Shown piece after piece: positions 1-8,388 of a DNA stretch of 28,452 bases. Below the pieces are notes generated by a model that was given only the letters and a program-made list of their open reading frames with translations, was not told the origin of the DNA and searched no databases. Source of the DNA: an uncultured Bacilli bacterium (GTDB taxonomy: Bacteria; Bacillota_I; Bacilli_A; RF39; UBA660); assembly GCA_934098345.1 (NCBI GenBank), contig CAKONX010000009.1, positions 1 to 28,452 of the forward strand, in the 5' to 3' direction. Both the position numbers and the translations under genes were made by a program. Numbering within the stretch: position 1 is the stretch's first letter; each line of letters starts with the position of its first letter.

Positions 1-30
1 TTATTTTGTCTTCATAACTTAATTTTGACA

Positions 31-70
31 TATAAAAACCTCGTTTCTATTTTGTCCAAGAAACGGGGTT
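31..70 (-). terminator. Intrinsic terminator of the exported-protein gene
   Basis: Read on the minus strand, a 12-bp stem (arms at 59-70 and 37-48, one G-U pair) is followed by a run of five T. It lies 23 nt beyond the stop codon of the minus-strand gene at 94-1185, as expected for a Rho-independent terminator. Confidence 0.8.
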
Positions 71-93
71 CATATCATTTTCACTGATTATTT

Positions 94-1185
94 TTATTTG
101 AATTCATATGGATTTTCTTCAGTTCCATCACCTTTAACGTATATAGCTTTATCAGTAATATTGAATACTGCCAATGTTCCTGACATTGAACTACAAGATG
201 AAACTTTTGGAATACCATTTATTAAATAAGCTGTTCTATTATCTTCAGCATTTGCTGTAATTGACCAAGTTGAATTTTTTAAATTACTTATCCAATTGTA
301 GTTTCTACAATTACCATCATTTGTGTATGAACAATTTGCATCAAGAGATGCTTGTAAGAATTCATAAACACTTAATAAGCCAAATGTTTCACCATCCATT
401 GTTTTAGAACATTCAGTAGATCCATCTTTTGTAATATCGGCTTTAGTTCTTTTTCCAATACATAATGTTTGAGTAGTGATATATTGTTTTATTTCATCTG
501 GCCATGTTTTAGAATCATTATAATATTCAATTAAAGTATCTCTTATACGTGAATTTAAAGAATCATATTCATATTCATTTATACCTGAATTATTACTATT
601 TTCAATATTATATCTATCATCCCATACTTTTTGTAATAATCCTTTTTGCTCCATAATTCTTATAGTTCCATCAGAATTAATTCTAACTATACGATAAACA
701 TTACCATTAAATTTAATGAAGTTATCTTTTACTTCTCCTTGCATTACATAAGTATCTTTAATTTCATGAAGCCCAACACCAGTTTCAACTAAACTATTAT
801 CAATTATTTTATCTTTTAAATATGTAGTTTCATATTCTTTACCACAACTTAAATAAGGACTATAGTTATAATAACCATTATTATTTGTTATAGTAACACT
901 TCCATTACATTTTAAATCATCTCTTTTAAATAATTTAGATACTTCTTCGATTTTTCCATCACTTATCATTTTCTTTAAAGTAATAGTTTTAGTATCTTTA
1001 TCTTGTTGAGGTAATTCCTTATCATCATTCTCATACATTTCTTTTGCTATTTTTAACATTCTGTTTTCTAGTTTCTCAAAAGTATATTTCTTATTGGTAC
1101 AACTTGAGATTAAAAATAATAATATTATAAAACCAACAAATCCTCCAATAATATAGCTTAACATCTTTATGGTTTTTTGATCCAC
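94..1185 (-). CDS. Exported membrane-anchored protein with C-terminal GDGTEENPY motif
   Basis: A 363-residue protein of unknown function. Residues 8-28 form one strongly hydrophobic segment followed by Cys29 in the context LISSC, which resembles a lipobox, so it may be a lipoprotein or a simple N-anchored protein. The rest is hydrophilic and extracellular. Residues around 160-180 (FNGNVYRIVRINSDGTIRIM) and the C-terminal GDGTEENPYEF recall a family of surface proteins common in uncultured Bacilli (DUF6273-like); this is recognition from memory, not a search. Several Cys residues in the C-terminal half could form disulfides outside the cell. The start is GTG at 1183-1185, chosen because GGAGG lies 7 nt upstream. 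The gene diverges from the DUF3048 gene and has its own promoter and terminator. Confidence 0.75.
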   Translation of the reverse strand: MDQKTIKMLSYIIGGFVGFIILLFLISSCTNKKYTFEKLENRMLKIAKEMYENDDKELPQQDKDTKTITLKKMISDGKIEEVSKLFKRDDLKCNGSVTITNNNGYYNYSPYLSCGKEYETTYLKDKIIDNSLVETGVGLHEIKDTYVMQGEVKDNFIKFNGNVYRIVRINSDGTIRIMEQKGLLQKVWDDRYNIENSNNSGINEYEYDSLNSRIRDTLIEYYNDSKTWPDEIKQYITTQTLCIGKRTKADITKDGSTECSKTMDGETFGLLSVYEFLQASLDANCSYTNDGNCRNYNWISNLKNSTWSITANAEDNRTAYLINGIPKVSSCSSMSGTLAVFNITDKAIYVKGDGTEENPYEFK

Positions 1186-1211
1186 AAAATAACCTCCATT
1201 CCATCAAGTAA

Positions 1212-1240
1212 ATTATAGCAAATTAAATACTCTCTTTCAA
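1212..1240 (-). promoter_or_regulatory. Sigma-A promoter of the 94-1185 gene
   Basis: On the minus strand, -35 TTGAAA (1235-1240), 17-bp spacer and -10 TATAAT (1212-1217), with TG one base upstream of the -10. Transcription would start near 1205, about 20 nt before the GTG start. Confidence 0.8.
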
Positions 1241-1254
1241 TAATTATTTGAATG

Positions 1255-1263
1255 TGTTAAAAT
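1255..1263 (+). promoter_or_regulatory. Candidate extended -10 promoter of the DUF3048 gene
   Basis: TG-T-TAAAAT with the -10 at 1258-1263. Counting 17 bp upstream lands on the same hexamer (1235-1240) used as -35 by the divergent gene, but read this way it is a poor TTTCAA. The start point would be near 1270, right at the ribosome binding site. Confidence 0.4.
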
Positions 1264-1283
1264 TAACTAGAGGTGTGATTTAT

Positions 1284-2336
1284 ATGGCAAAGAAAAAAAT
1301 GGATAAAAAAACAAAGGTAAGTATTATAGTAGTATCAATTTCAATATTATTAGTAATTGGAATATGTTGTTTCTTCATATTTGGAAGAAATAAAGTAAAA
1401 ACTTCACCAAGTAAAGAAGAAACTAATACACCAGTAATTGATAGCAAATTAAAAATAGTAAATTTAAATTCAAAAACTAGACCATATGCAGTAATGATTA
1501 ATAATATCGGAGTTGCAAGACCATTACAAAGTGGATTACAAGATGCAATGATTATTTATGAATTGATAGTTGAAGGTGGATTAACAAGATATATGGCTGT
1601 TTTCCAAGATCAAAATACTGAAAGAATTGGATCAATTAGAAGCGCAAGACATTACTTCTTAGATTATGCTCTTGAAAATGACGCAATATATGTTCATCAT
1701 GGAAATAGTCCTCAAGCTGCCGAAGATTTTAACAAACTTAATATTGATAGAATATCAGTTGATGCAAGTAAAACAGGTTGGAGAGATAAAACCTTAAATG
1801 TTTCTTCTGAACATACTCTTTTTACAAGCATTGAAAAATTAAATAATGGTATTGGAAATAAAAGAACAACTAGAAATAAAGACTTCCTATTAAATTATAG
1901 TGAAGATGAAGTTGATTTAAGTTCTAAAGAAAATGCTACAGTTGCAAATAATGTAAGCATTACTTATTCTGGAAGTGTAACAAGCTCATATATATATGAC
2001 AGTGAAGCCAAAGTTTATAAAAGAAGTGTTAACGGAAAACCACATACTGATTATGTAACAAAAAATCAATATACATTTAAAAATATAATAACTTATCAAG
2101 TAAATAACTCAAGTTTAAATGATGGATCACATAAAGATAGACAAACAATAGATAACTTAGGAAGTGGAGAAGGATATTATATAACTGATGGATATGCAGT
2201 ACCTATTACATGGACTAAAAATTCAAGAACAGAGCAAACTATATATAAATATTTAGATGGAAATGAAATCGATGTTAATGATGGAAATACATTTATACAA
2301 ATTCAACCTAAAGGAAAGAATTTAACTATTAACTAA
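1284..2336 (+). CDS. DUF3048 domain (YerB-like) membrane-anchored protein
   Basis: A 350-residue protein with a lysine-rich N terminus and one membrane segment at about residues 12-34; the bulk is predicted outside the cell. The region from about residue 65, with RPYAVMINN, the GGLTRYMAVF block and the ERIGSIRSARHYF block, is the signature of DUF3048 (B. subtilis YerB family), whose biochemical role is not established. A second conserved part near the C terminus (YITDGYAVPITWTK, GNTFIQI) matches the usual two-part architecture, so the gene looks complete. The ATG at 1284 is chosen over an in-frame TTG at 1248 because GAGGTG lies 8 nt upstream of it. The gene stands alone; the next promoter begins right after its stop codon. 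Confidence 0.88.
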   Translation: MAKKKMDKKTKVSIIVVSISILLVIGICCFFIFGRNKVKTSPSKEETNTPVIDSKLKIVNLNSKTRPYAVMINNIGVARPLQSGLQDAMIIYELIVEGGLTRYMAVFQDQNTERIGSIRSARHYFLDYALENDAIYVHHGNSPQAAEDFNKLNIDRISVDASKTGWRDKTLNVSSEHTLFTSIEKLNNGIGNKRTTRNKDFLLNYSEDEVDLSSKENATVANNVSITYSGSVTSSYIYDSEAKVYKRSVNGKPHTDYVTKNQYTFKNIITYQVNNSSLNDGSHKDRQTIDNLGSGEGYYITDGYAVPITWTKNSRTEQTIYKYLDGNEIDVNDGNTFIQIQPKGKNLTIN

Positions 2337-2365
2337 TTGAAAAGGTTATATAATCATGTTAAAAT
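2337..2365 (+). promoter_or_regulatory. Promoter of the c-di-AMP operon
   Basis: -35 TTGAAA (2337-2342), 17-bp spacer and -10 TAAAAT (2360-2365) with an extended TG at 2357-2358. The -35 starts at the first base after the TAA of the DUF3048 gene. Start point predicted near 2372, about 19 nt before the ATG at 2391. Confidence 0.75.
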
Positions 2366-2390
2366 TAATTAAGAATAAAGAGGTGTTTAA

Positions 2391-2627
2391 ATGTTAGAAT
2401 TTATTATTACAAATTATTTAATATTTATAATTATTGCAATTGTTCTATTACTAGGTTTATTTGGTTATATGATGGACAGAAAAAAATATAATGATTATAG
2501 AAAAGAAATTTTGGAATCTGATAAAGCTAGTGAAGTCTTAAATTCAAAAGCAGAAATTAATCAAGTATCACCTATAAATGTAGAAGATACAAATAATAAT
2601 ACTGAAGAAGTAAAAGAACAAATGTAA
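2391..2627 (+). CDS. Small single-pass membrane protein, first gene of the cdaA operon
   Basis: A 78-residue protein that I do not recognise. Residues 3-27 form one long hydrophobic helix; the following MMDRKKYNDYRKE is strongly charged and the C-terminal 30 residues are acidic and polar, probably disordered. The charge pattern suggests a cytoplasmic C-terminal tail. AGAGGTG precedes the ATG. It lies 14 nt upstream of cdaA with no terminator between them, so the two are almost certainly co-transcribed. A link to c-di-AMP synthesis is suggested only by position. Confidence 0.72.
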   Translation: MLEFIITNYLIFIIIAIVLLLGLFGYMMDRKKYNDYRKEILESDKASEVLNSKAEINQVSPINVEDTNNNTEEVKEQM

Positions 2628-2641
2628 AAAGGAGTGATTAG

Positions 2642-3457
2642 ATGACTCTAACAACTGTTTGGAGTGTTGTAACTAAAATATTAGACATATGCTTAATATG
2701 GATAATGTTTTATTATATATTTAAAAGTTTTAAAAACAATGTTAAAATGGTCCTTATTTTAAAAGGTGTAATTATTTTAATATTAGTTAAAATATTAAGT
2801 AATATACTTGATTTATATACAGTAGGTATTTTACTTGAATATGTTGTTTCTTGGGGACCTATAGCGCTTATTGTTATATTTCAACCAGAAATACGTACAG
2901 TTTTGGAACAAATTGGTAGAAGCCAATTACTTGGAAGACATAAAGTTTTAACTGTTGACGAAAGAGAAAAAGTAGTATTTGAAATAATGAATGCTGTAGA
3001 GCATTTAAAGAAACAAAGAATCGGTGCTTTAATTGTTATTGAAAGAAATATGTCTTTACAAGAATATATTATTCCAGCTACAAAGTTGTATGCTGATATT
3101 TCAAGTCAATTATTAGAAGCTATATTCTTACCTCCAAATCCATTACATGATGGTGGAGTAATTATTCAAGGAGATAAAGTTACATGTGCAGGAGCAGTTT
3201 TTAAAACTAGTATGAATCCTGATGTAAATAAAAAATTAGGAACAAGACATAGAGCAGCATTAGGTGTTGCCGAAGAAACAGATGCAATTGCTTTAGTTGT
3301 TTCTGAAGAAACAGGAAGAATCAGTATTGCTTGTGATAACTATTTACATTACAACTTAACTTTAGAAGAATTTAGAGTAATGCTTTTAGATGAATTAAAA
3401 CCTAAAGCAGAGGTATTCTATGATGCCGATGAAGGGATAGGTGAAGAAGATGAGTAA
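2642..3457 (+). CDS. cdaA: Diadenylate cyclase CdaA (c-di-AMP synthase)
   Basis: The membrane cyclase that condenses two ATP into cyclic di-AMP, the second messenger for potassium and osmolyte balance and cell-wall stability. Length (271 residues) and layout fit the CdaA class: about three N-terminal membrane helices (residues 8-26, 36-58, 64-82), then a cytoplasmic DAC domain from about residue 95. The catalytic motifs are visible: D170-G-G in LHDGGVII (most CdaA have DGA) and R202-H203-R204 in GTRHRAALG. AAGGAG precedes the ATG. The gene follows the 78-residue membrane protein and overlaps cdaR by 8 nt, which fits translational coupling. The usual third partner, glmM, does not follow directly. 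Confidence 0.96.
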   Translation: MTLTTVWSVVTKILDICLIWIMFYYIFKSFKNNVKMVLILKGVIILILVKILSNILDLYTVGILLEYVVSWGPIALIVIFQPEIRTVLEQIGRSQLLGRHKVLTVDEREKVVFEIMNAVEHLKKQRIGALIVIERNMSLQEYIIPATKLYADISSQLLEAIFLPPNPLHDGGVIIQGDKVTCAGAVFKTSMNPDVNKKLGTRHRAALGVAEETDAIALVVSEETGRISIACDNYLHYNLTLEEFRVMLLDELKPKAEVFYDADEGIGEEDE

Positions 3458-4817
3458 GATTTTAATTATATTCACCCCTTTTATTAAATTAGCAAAGTTA
3501 ATATATAAAATTATAGATAAAATAATAATAACTCCAATTAGTAGATTAATTTATAAAATTGGAGAAATATCTAAAGACAATAGTGGTAAATTTGAAAGAA
3601 TACTTAATCGACCTAATGTCTTAATTTATATTTCACTTTTATGTGCTATAGCAGTATTTTTACTTGTAGATAGTCAAGTAATTAGTTTTACAGAAAGAGA
3701 AGCTGAAATAATAACTGATCAAAAAGTATCTGTTGTTTATAATAAAGAAGCTTATGTTGTTGAAGGAGTTCCAGAAACAGTTGATATAACTTTAATTGGA
3801 AATAAATCATCAATATATTTAGCAACTCAATTAGGAGAACATGAAGTAGTACTTGATTTATCAAAATATAGTGCTGGTACTTATAAAGTAAAACTTAAAT
3901 ATAATCATTCAGTTCAATCTGTTAATTATAAACTTGATCCTTCTACTATTACTGTAAAGATAAGTGAAAAAGTAAGTGAAACTAGAACACTTGGATATGA
4001 TTTAATGAATGAAAATAAATTAGATAGCAAATTAAGTATAAGTAATGTCTCACTAGATACAAGCGAAGTTGTAGTAAAATCTAGTAAAGAAATATTAGAG
4101 AAAGTATCTGTAGTTAAAGCTTTAGTAGATGCTTCTAAAATAGATTTAAAAGAATCTGGTGACTTTACTCTTGAAGATATACCTTTAGTTGCTTATGATG
4201 AATCTGGAAATATGCTTAAAAATGTTGAAATGGTTCCATCTAAAGTAACAGCAACTGTAACAATTGATTCATATCATAAAACAATACCAGTAAAAGTTGT
4301 TACTAAAGGTGAAATGAGTAATGGTAAAGCAATTCAAAATATTACTTCATCTGTAACAGATGTAGTTGTATATGGAGAAAAATCTATTGTTGATAATATT
4401 CCTTATGTAGAAGCTACATTTGATATAAATGGTCTAGATGGAGAAAAAACAAAGAGTTTGAATTTAACTAAACCAGCTGGAGTAAGATACATGTCTCAAA
4501 CAAAGACAAATGTAACAGTATCTGTTGGAACAGAAACTCAAAGAGAAATTGCTGATGTTCCTGTTCAAACACTTAACTTAGGTGAAAAATATTCAGCATC
4601 AGCCGCAACTGTTCAAGATAGAACAATATCTGTTTTAGTTAAAGGAGTTGAAGCCAATTTAGCCGATATTGATGCATCTAAGATTACAGCATACGTTGAC
4701 TTAAATGGTTTAAAAGCAGGAACTCATACAGTTAAAGTAATCGTTGAAATTGATGATGAAAGAGTTAAAGTTCAACCAATTAAGACAGAAATAAATGTAA
4801 AAGTAGTTGAAAATTAG
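3450..4817 (+). CDS. cdaR: CdaA regulator CdaR (YbbR-domain protein)
   Basis: The extracytoplasmic partner of CdaA that modulates its activity. The 455-residue protein starts with a hydrophobic and amphipathic stretch (residues 1-38), then a clear membrane helix near residues 55-75. The remainder is Val/Thr/Lys-rich beta sequence arranged as consecutive YbbR repeats, for example the units with VDITLIGNKSSI, PVKVVTKGEMSNGKA and DVPVQTLNLGEKY. Start ATG 3450 is preferred over an in-frame GTG at 3441, because that GTG is part of the ribosome binding sequence AGGTGA. It overlaps the end of cdaA by 8 nt. A terminator folds over its stop codon, closing the operon. Confidence 0.93.
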   Translation: MSKILIIFTPFIKLAKLIYKIIDKIIITPISRLIYKIGEISKDNSGKFERILNRPNVLIYISLLCAIAVFLLVDSQVISFTEREAEIITDQKVSVVYNKEAYVVEGVPETVDITLIGNKSSIYLATQLGEHEVVLDLSKYSAGTYKVKLKYNHSVQSVNYKLDPSTITVKISEKVSETRTLGYDLMNENKLDSKLSISNVSLDTSEVVVKSSKEILEKVSVVKALVDASKIDLKESGDFTLEDIPLVAYDESGNMLKNVEMVPSKVTATVTIDSYHKTIPVKVVTKGEMSNGKAIQNITSSVTDVVVYGEKSIVDNIPYVEATFDINGLDGEKTKSLNLTKPAGVRYMSQTKTNVTVSVGTETQREIADVPVQTLNLGEKYSASAATVQDRTISVLVKGVEANLADIDASKITAYVDLNGLKAGTHTVKVIVEIDDERVKVQPIKTEINVKVVEN

Positions 4818-4835
4818 TTTTTAACTACTTTTTTT
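4799..4835 (+). terminator. Intrinsic terminator closing the cdaA operon
   Basis: A 10-bp perfect stem (4799-4808 with 4823-4832) ends in a run of T to 4835. The stop codon TAG (4815-4817) sits in the loop, so the 5' arm is coding sequence. Confidence 0.85.
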
Positions 4836-4836
4836 A

Positions 4837-4845
4837 TGATATAAT
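4837..4845 (+). promoter_or_regulatory. Extended -10 promoter of the pilin gene
   Basis: TG-A-TATAAT (-10 at 4840-4845) directly follows the terminator T-run. No -35 match is present. The start point would be near 4852, about 12 nt before the ATG. Confidence 0.6.
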
Positions 4846-4863
4846 TTTTTTAAGGTGAAAGAT

Positions 4864-5370
4864 ATGAAAAAAGGTTTTACGTTAATTGAACTTTTAGCAG
4901 TATTAGTTATTTTAGGTTTATTAATTGTAATTGCTATACCAACTTATGTAACTATATTTAACGGAATAAGAAGAGATGCTTTACAAAGTAAAATAACAGA
5001 AATAGAAACTGTCGCATTAAAATACGGAAGTACAGTAAAAGATGAAATAAAAAATAATGTATGTAAACATGTTAGTATCGATGATTTGATAAAAAAAGGA
5101 TTATTAACATCTGACTCAAAAACTAGAAATCAAATTAATAATCCAGTTACAAATACTCCTTTAGAGGGTGAAGTTCTAGTATGCTATGACAAAAATGAAA
5201 TGGATATAGTAGCTAATTATGTAACTCAATATAAACAAAATAAAATTTATTATGAGGAAGATAAAGTGAATATAGGTTTTAAAATATATAAATGTTTAAG
5301 CCAAATAAATTCTGGAAGTTATGATATAAATAATTTAAGTCAATTTGAACTTATATACAGTGGTGAATAG
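4864..5370 (+). CDS. Type IV pilin-like prepilin
   Basis: A 168-residue secreted protein with a classical class III signal: MKKG followed by FTLIELLAVLVILGLLIVIAIP. A prepilin peptidase would cut after Gly4 and methylate the new Phe; the Glu at mature position 5 is the assembly residue. The globular part has Cys residues in NNVCKHVS, VLVCYD and IYKCLS, and the block VSIDDLIKKGLL then NPVTNTPLEG, typical of pilin-like proteins in low-GC Firmicutes. ATG 4864 is preferred to an in-frame GTG at 4855 that is part of the AAGGTG binding site. It stands alone with its own promoter, apart from any comG-type cluster. A role in DNA uptake is possible given comEA/comEC in the same window, but that is inference. 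Confidence 0.85.
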   Translation: MKKGFTLIELLAVLVILGLLIVIAIPTYVTIFNGIRRDALQSKITEIETVALKYGSTVKDEIKNNVCKHVSIDDLIKKGLLTSDSKTRNQINNPVTNTPLEGEVLVCYDKNEMDIVANYVTQYKQNKIYYEEDKVNIGFKIYKCLSQINSGSYDINNLSQFELIYSGE

Positions 5371-5395
5371 AATACTCGTTTTTTTTCCTTAAATA

Positions 5396-5404
5396 TGATA
5401 ATAT
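5396..5404 (+). promoter_or_regulatory. Extended -10 promoter of gpmI
   Basis: TG-A-TAATAT (-10 at 5399-5404), preceded by a T-rich stretch without a -35 match. Predicted leader about 11 nt, with AGGTGAT as ribosome binding site. Confidence 0.55.
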
Positions 5405-5421
5405 TATAAATAGGTGATACT

Positions 5422-6939
5422 ATGAAAAAGGTAATAATGGTTATCTTAGATGGTTTTGGACTTAATGATCTTGAAAATGGAAATGCTATTAAAGATGCAA
5501 ATATGGAGACATTCAATAACTTATTTAAAGAATATCCCCATTCTGTATTACAAGCAAGTGGAGAATATGTAGGTTTACCAGATGACCAATTTGGTAATAG
5601 TGAAGTAGGTCATTTAACAATTGGTGCAGGAAGAAAAATAAAACAAGATTTATTAAAAGCAAATGAACTTTTAGGATCTTCCTCAATTGAACAAAATGAT
5701 AAATTAATTGAACTTGTTGAGCATACAATTAATAATAATTCTACATTACATTTATGTGGACTTGTTTCAGATGGAAGAGTACACTCTGATATAAAATATA
5801 TGAAAAATATTCTAGGCCATCTAAAAAACATGGGTGTAAAAAAAGTTAAATTTCATGCTATAACTGATGGAAGAGATACTAAAGTTGATTCCTCAATTGG
5901 ATATTTAACTGAATTAGAAAACGTTATGAAAACTTTAAATATTGGTAAAATTTCAACAGTTTGTGGTAGATATTACGCAATGGATAGAGATAATAAATGG
6001 GAAAGAACTAAAGTTTACACTGACTTATTATTAAAAGGTGTAGGTATTAAGATAAGAACGTTTAAAACTGGAATAGAAGCATGTTACAAAAAGAATTTAA
6101 CTGATGAGTTTTTACCGCCACTTATACTAGATGAAGATGCTACTATAAAAAATAATGATGCATTTTTATGGTTAAATTTTAGAGGAGATAGAAGTAGACA
6201 AATATTAACAGTACTAAAAAACGAAGATTTTCAAGAATATAAAGTAAAGAAAATAGATAATTTAAAAATTCTTGCTATAACAGATGTACCTGGAGCAAAG
6301 TTAACCAATAAAGAATATTTAATAGAAAATGAAGAAATTTATTCCTTAGGAGTATATTTATCTGATTTAGGATTAAGACAAGCACGTATTGCTGAAACCG
6401 AAAAATTTGCTCATGTTACGTATTTCTTTAATGGTGGAGGAAAAGTAAAATTAAAAGGATGTGATAATTTCCTTATTCCTTCAAAAAAAGTAAAAACATA
6501 TGATTTAACTCCAAATATGAGTGCATTAGAAGTAACTGAACAAGTCTTAAAATGTTTAGAAAAAGATTATGATTTCATTTTAGTAAATTTTGCTAATCCA
6601 GATATGTTAGGTCATACAGGTGTAATTGATGCCACAGTTAATGGTCTTAAAACAATTGATGAATGTCTTTCAAGAATAGTTGAGGCAGTTGATAACAACT
6701 TCTATAAATTAATAATAACAGCAGATCATGGTAACTGTGATGAAATGATAAGAAAAGATGGAAGTATTTCTACAACGCATTCCATTTATCCTGTACCATT
6801 TATTTTAAGAGATAAACATGTTTCATTAAAGCATAAAGGTGATTTAACAGAAATTGCTCCAACAATATTAAAATATATGGATATAGCAATACCATCAGAA
6901 ATGAAAGATACTAAAACTTTATTTGTAGAAGAAGATTAA
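5422..6939 (+). CDS. gpmI: 2,3-bisphosphoglycerate-independent phosphoglycerate mutase
   Basis: Interconverts 3- and 2-phosphoglycerate in glycolysis through a phosphoserine intermediate and two manganese ions. The 505 residues match the usual length of about 510. Metal ligand Asp10 lies in ILDGFG and the phosphorylated serine is S60 in GNSEVGH. The insertion domain carries AITDGRDT, VCGRYYAMDRDNKWERT and NFRGDRSRQ, and the C-terminal metal site shows NPDMLGHTG and ADHGN. All expected motifs are intact. AGGTGAT precedes the ATG. It lies 13 nt upstream of the phosphohexomutase with no terminator between, so the two form a carbohydrate-metabolism operon. Confidence 0.97.
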   Translation: MKKVIMVILDGFGLNDLENGNAIKDANMETFNNLFKEYPHSVLQASGEYVGLPDDQFGNSEVGHLTIGAGRKIKQDLLKANELLGSSSIEQNDKLIELVEHTINNNSTLHLCGLVSDGRVHSDIKYMKNILGHLKNMGVKKVKFHAITDGRDTKVDSSIGYLTELENVMKTLNIGKISTVCGRYYAMDRDNKWERTKVYTDLLLKGVGIKIRTFKTGIEACYKKNLTDEFLPPLILDEDATIKNNDAFLWLNFRGDRSRQILTVLKNEDFQEYKVKKIDNLKILAITDVPGAKLTNKEYLIENEEIYSLGVYLSDLGLRQARIAETEKFAHVTYFFNGGGKVKLKGCDNFLIPSKKVKTYDLTPNMSALEVTEQVLKCLEKDYDFILVNFANPDMLGHTGVIDATVNGLKTIDECLSRIVEAVDNNFYKLIITADHGNCDEMIRKDGSISTTHSIYPVPFILRDKHVSLKHKGDLTEIAPTILKYMDIAIPSEMKDTKTLFVEED

Positions 6940-6952
6940 AGAGAGGTTAATT

Positions 6953-8323
6953 ATGAAATTTGATAAAAGTATATTAAGGGAAGCAGACATCAGAGGTGTT
7001 TATGGAACTCAAATAAAACCAGCATTTGCAACAAGATTAGGTCTTGTCTTTGGTAGTTATTTAAGAACTATAAATGTTAAAACAGTTGTTGTTGGTCATG
7101 ATAATAGAATAGGTGGAGTTGAGCTTTCAAAAAATTTAGTTGATGCTTTAACAAGTACTGGAATTGATGTTATATTTATTGGTCTTGTTACAACTCCAAT
7201 GTTAAATTTTGCATCTAGAGAATTAGGTGTTGAATATGGAATTATGGTTACAGCTAGTCATAATCCAGCATGCGATAATGGATTTAAGTTATTTGGTAAA
7301 AATTATCAACATTGTGACTATGATGAATTAAAAATAATATATGATGCTTTATCTAATCGTGAATACAAAATTTATACCGGTAAAGGAACAATAAAAAATT
7401 TAGAGATAAATGATTTATATTCTAAACGTATGCGTGAATCTATATCACTTGGAAATAGAAAAATGAAAGTAGTTGTTGATCCTGGAAATGGAACAGCTTC
7501 TATAATTGTAAAAAAAATATATAATAGATTTCCTTTTGACGTAGTTTTTATAAATGATGTATCCGATCCAACTTTCCCAAATCATCATCCAGATCCAAAT
7601 GTAAAAGCAAATATGAAACAATTATGTGATGCTGTAATTGAACATTCAGCAGATTTAGGCCTTGCTTATGATGGGGATGCTGATAGATGTGGATTTGTTG
7701 ATAACAATGGTGAAGTAATTGATGCTGATATTTTAATGGCTTTAATGTGTAAAAATATTTTAAAAACAAGTGAAAATAAAACTGTATTAATAGATGTAAA
7801 ATGTTCAAATACTTTAAGAGATGAAATACTTGCTTGTAAAGGCATTATTTATTTAGATACGCCATCAAGTGCTAAACAAGAAAGAGATATGGAAGAAAAT
7901 AATATTGTTTTTGGTGGGGGATATTCAAATCATATTTTCTTTAGAGATAAACATCCTGGTTATGATGATGGAATATATGTTGGATTACGTGTACAAGAAC
8001 TTTTAAGTCATACAAAATTAAATTTAACAGATATGTTAAAGAAACTTAATACTTATTATCATACAGATGAAATAAAAGTAAAAACTACAGATGAATTAAA
8101 ATTCAAAATAGTAGATGCAATTAAAGAATATGCATTAAATAACAATTACAATATTGACACTACTGATGGAGTAAAAGTTATAAAAAACTCTTCTTGGGGA
8201 CTTTTAAGAGCGAGTAATACTGGACCAAATCTAACGTTAAGATTTGAAGCAACAACTAAAGAAGAATTAAAAAATATTCAAAAAGAATTTATGAATGTAT
8301 TAAGCAAAATAATGAATAGATAG
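6953..8323 (+). CDS. Phosphohexomutase (phosphomannomutase/phosphoglucomutase type)
   Basis: An alpha-D-phosphohexomutase of 456 residues, which moves phosphate between C6 and C1 of hexoses to make precursors for nucleotide sugars. Visible elements in order: the catalytic phosphoserine loop T100-A-S102-H-N-P, the magnesium loop D240-G-D-A-D-R245, the sugar loop at 321-327 and the phosphate loop RASNTGPNLTLRFEA. The phosphate loop is of the PMM/PGM (ManB/AlgC) type and not the GlmM type. The sugar loop reads GGGYSNH where the family normally has GGEMSGH, so the substrate-contacting Glu is Gly323. This could shift specificity or be a lineage variant. GAGAGG precedes the ATG. It lies 13 nt after gpmI and ends in a terminator. 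Confidence 0.9.
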   Translation: MKFDKSILREADIRGVYGTQIKPAFATRLGLVFGSYLRTINVKTVVVGHDNRIGGVELSKNLVDALTSTGIDVIFIGLVTTPMLNFASRELGVEYGIMVTASHNPACDNGFKLFGKNYQHCDYDELKIIYDALSNREYKIYTGKGTIKNLEINDLYSKRMRESISLGNRKMKVVVDPGNGTASIIVKKIYNRFPFDVVFINDVSDPTFPNHHPDPNVKANMKQLCDAVIEHSADLGLAYDGDADRCGFVDNNGEVIDADILMALMCKNILKTSENKTVLIDVKCSNTLRDEILACKGIIYLDTPSSAKQERDMEENNIVFGGGYSNHIFFRDKHPGYDDGIYVGLRVQELLSHTKLNLTDMLKKLNTYYHTDEIKVKTTDELKFKIVDAIKEYALNNNYNIDTTDGVKVIKNSSWGLLRASNTGPNLTLRFEATTKEELKNIQKEFMNVLSKIMNR

Positions 8324-8342
8324 ATTCAATTTTGCTTTTTTT
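8302..8342 (+). terminator. Intrinsic terminator after the phosphohexomutase gene
   Basis: Outer 9-bp stem (8302-8310 with 8329-8337) plus an inner 5-bp stem (8313-8317 with 8324-8328) and a T-run to 8342. The 5' arm is coding and the stop codon lies in the hairpin. Confidence 0.85.
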
Positions 8343-8361
8343 ATGCTAATATGTTAATATA
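8342..8361 (+). promoter_or_regulatory. Double extended -10 promoter of the AMP-ligase gene
   Basis: Two overlapping units, TG-C-TAATAT (-10 at 8347-8352) and TG-T-TAATAT (-10 at 8355-8360). The 15-nt core TAATATGTTAATATA (8347-8361) recurs exactly before the next gene at 10233-10247. Confidence 0.55.
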
Positions 8362-8388
8362 TACTGCAACAAAAGAGGGATAATTTAT

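Noticed and set aside
5371..5390. T-run after the pilin gene as a terminator
   Set aside because: Eight T are present at 5379-5386, but no stem of more than four pairs was found upstream of them.
5525..5831. Antisense open frames inside gpmI
   Set aside because: Shadows of the conserved N-terminal part of gpmI; no start signals and biased composition (Leu/His/Phe runs).
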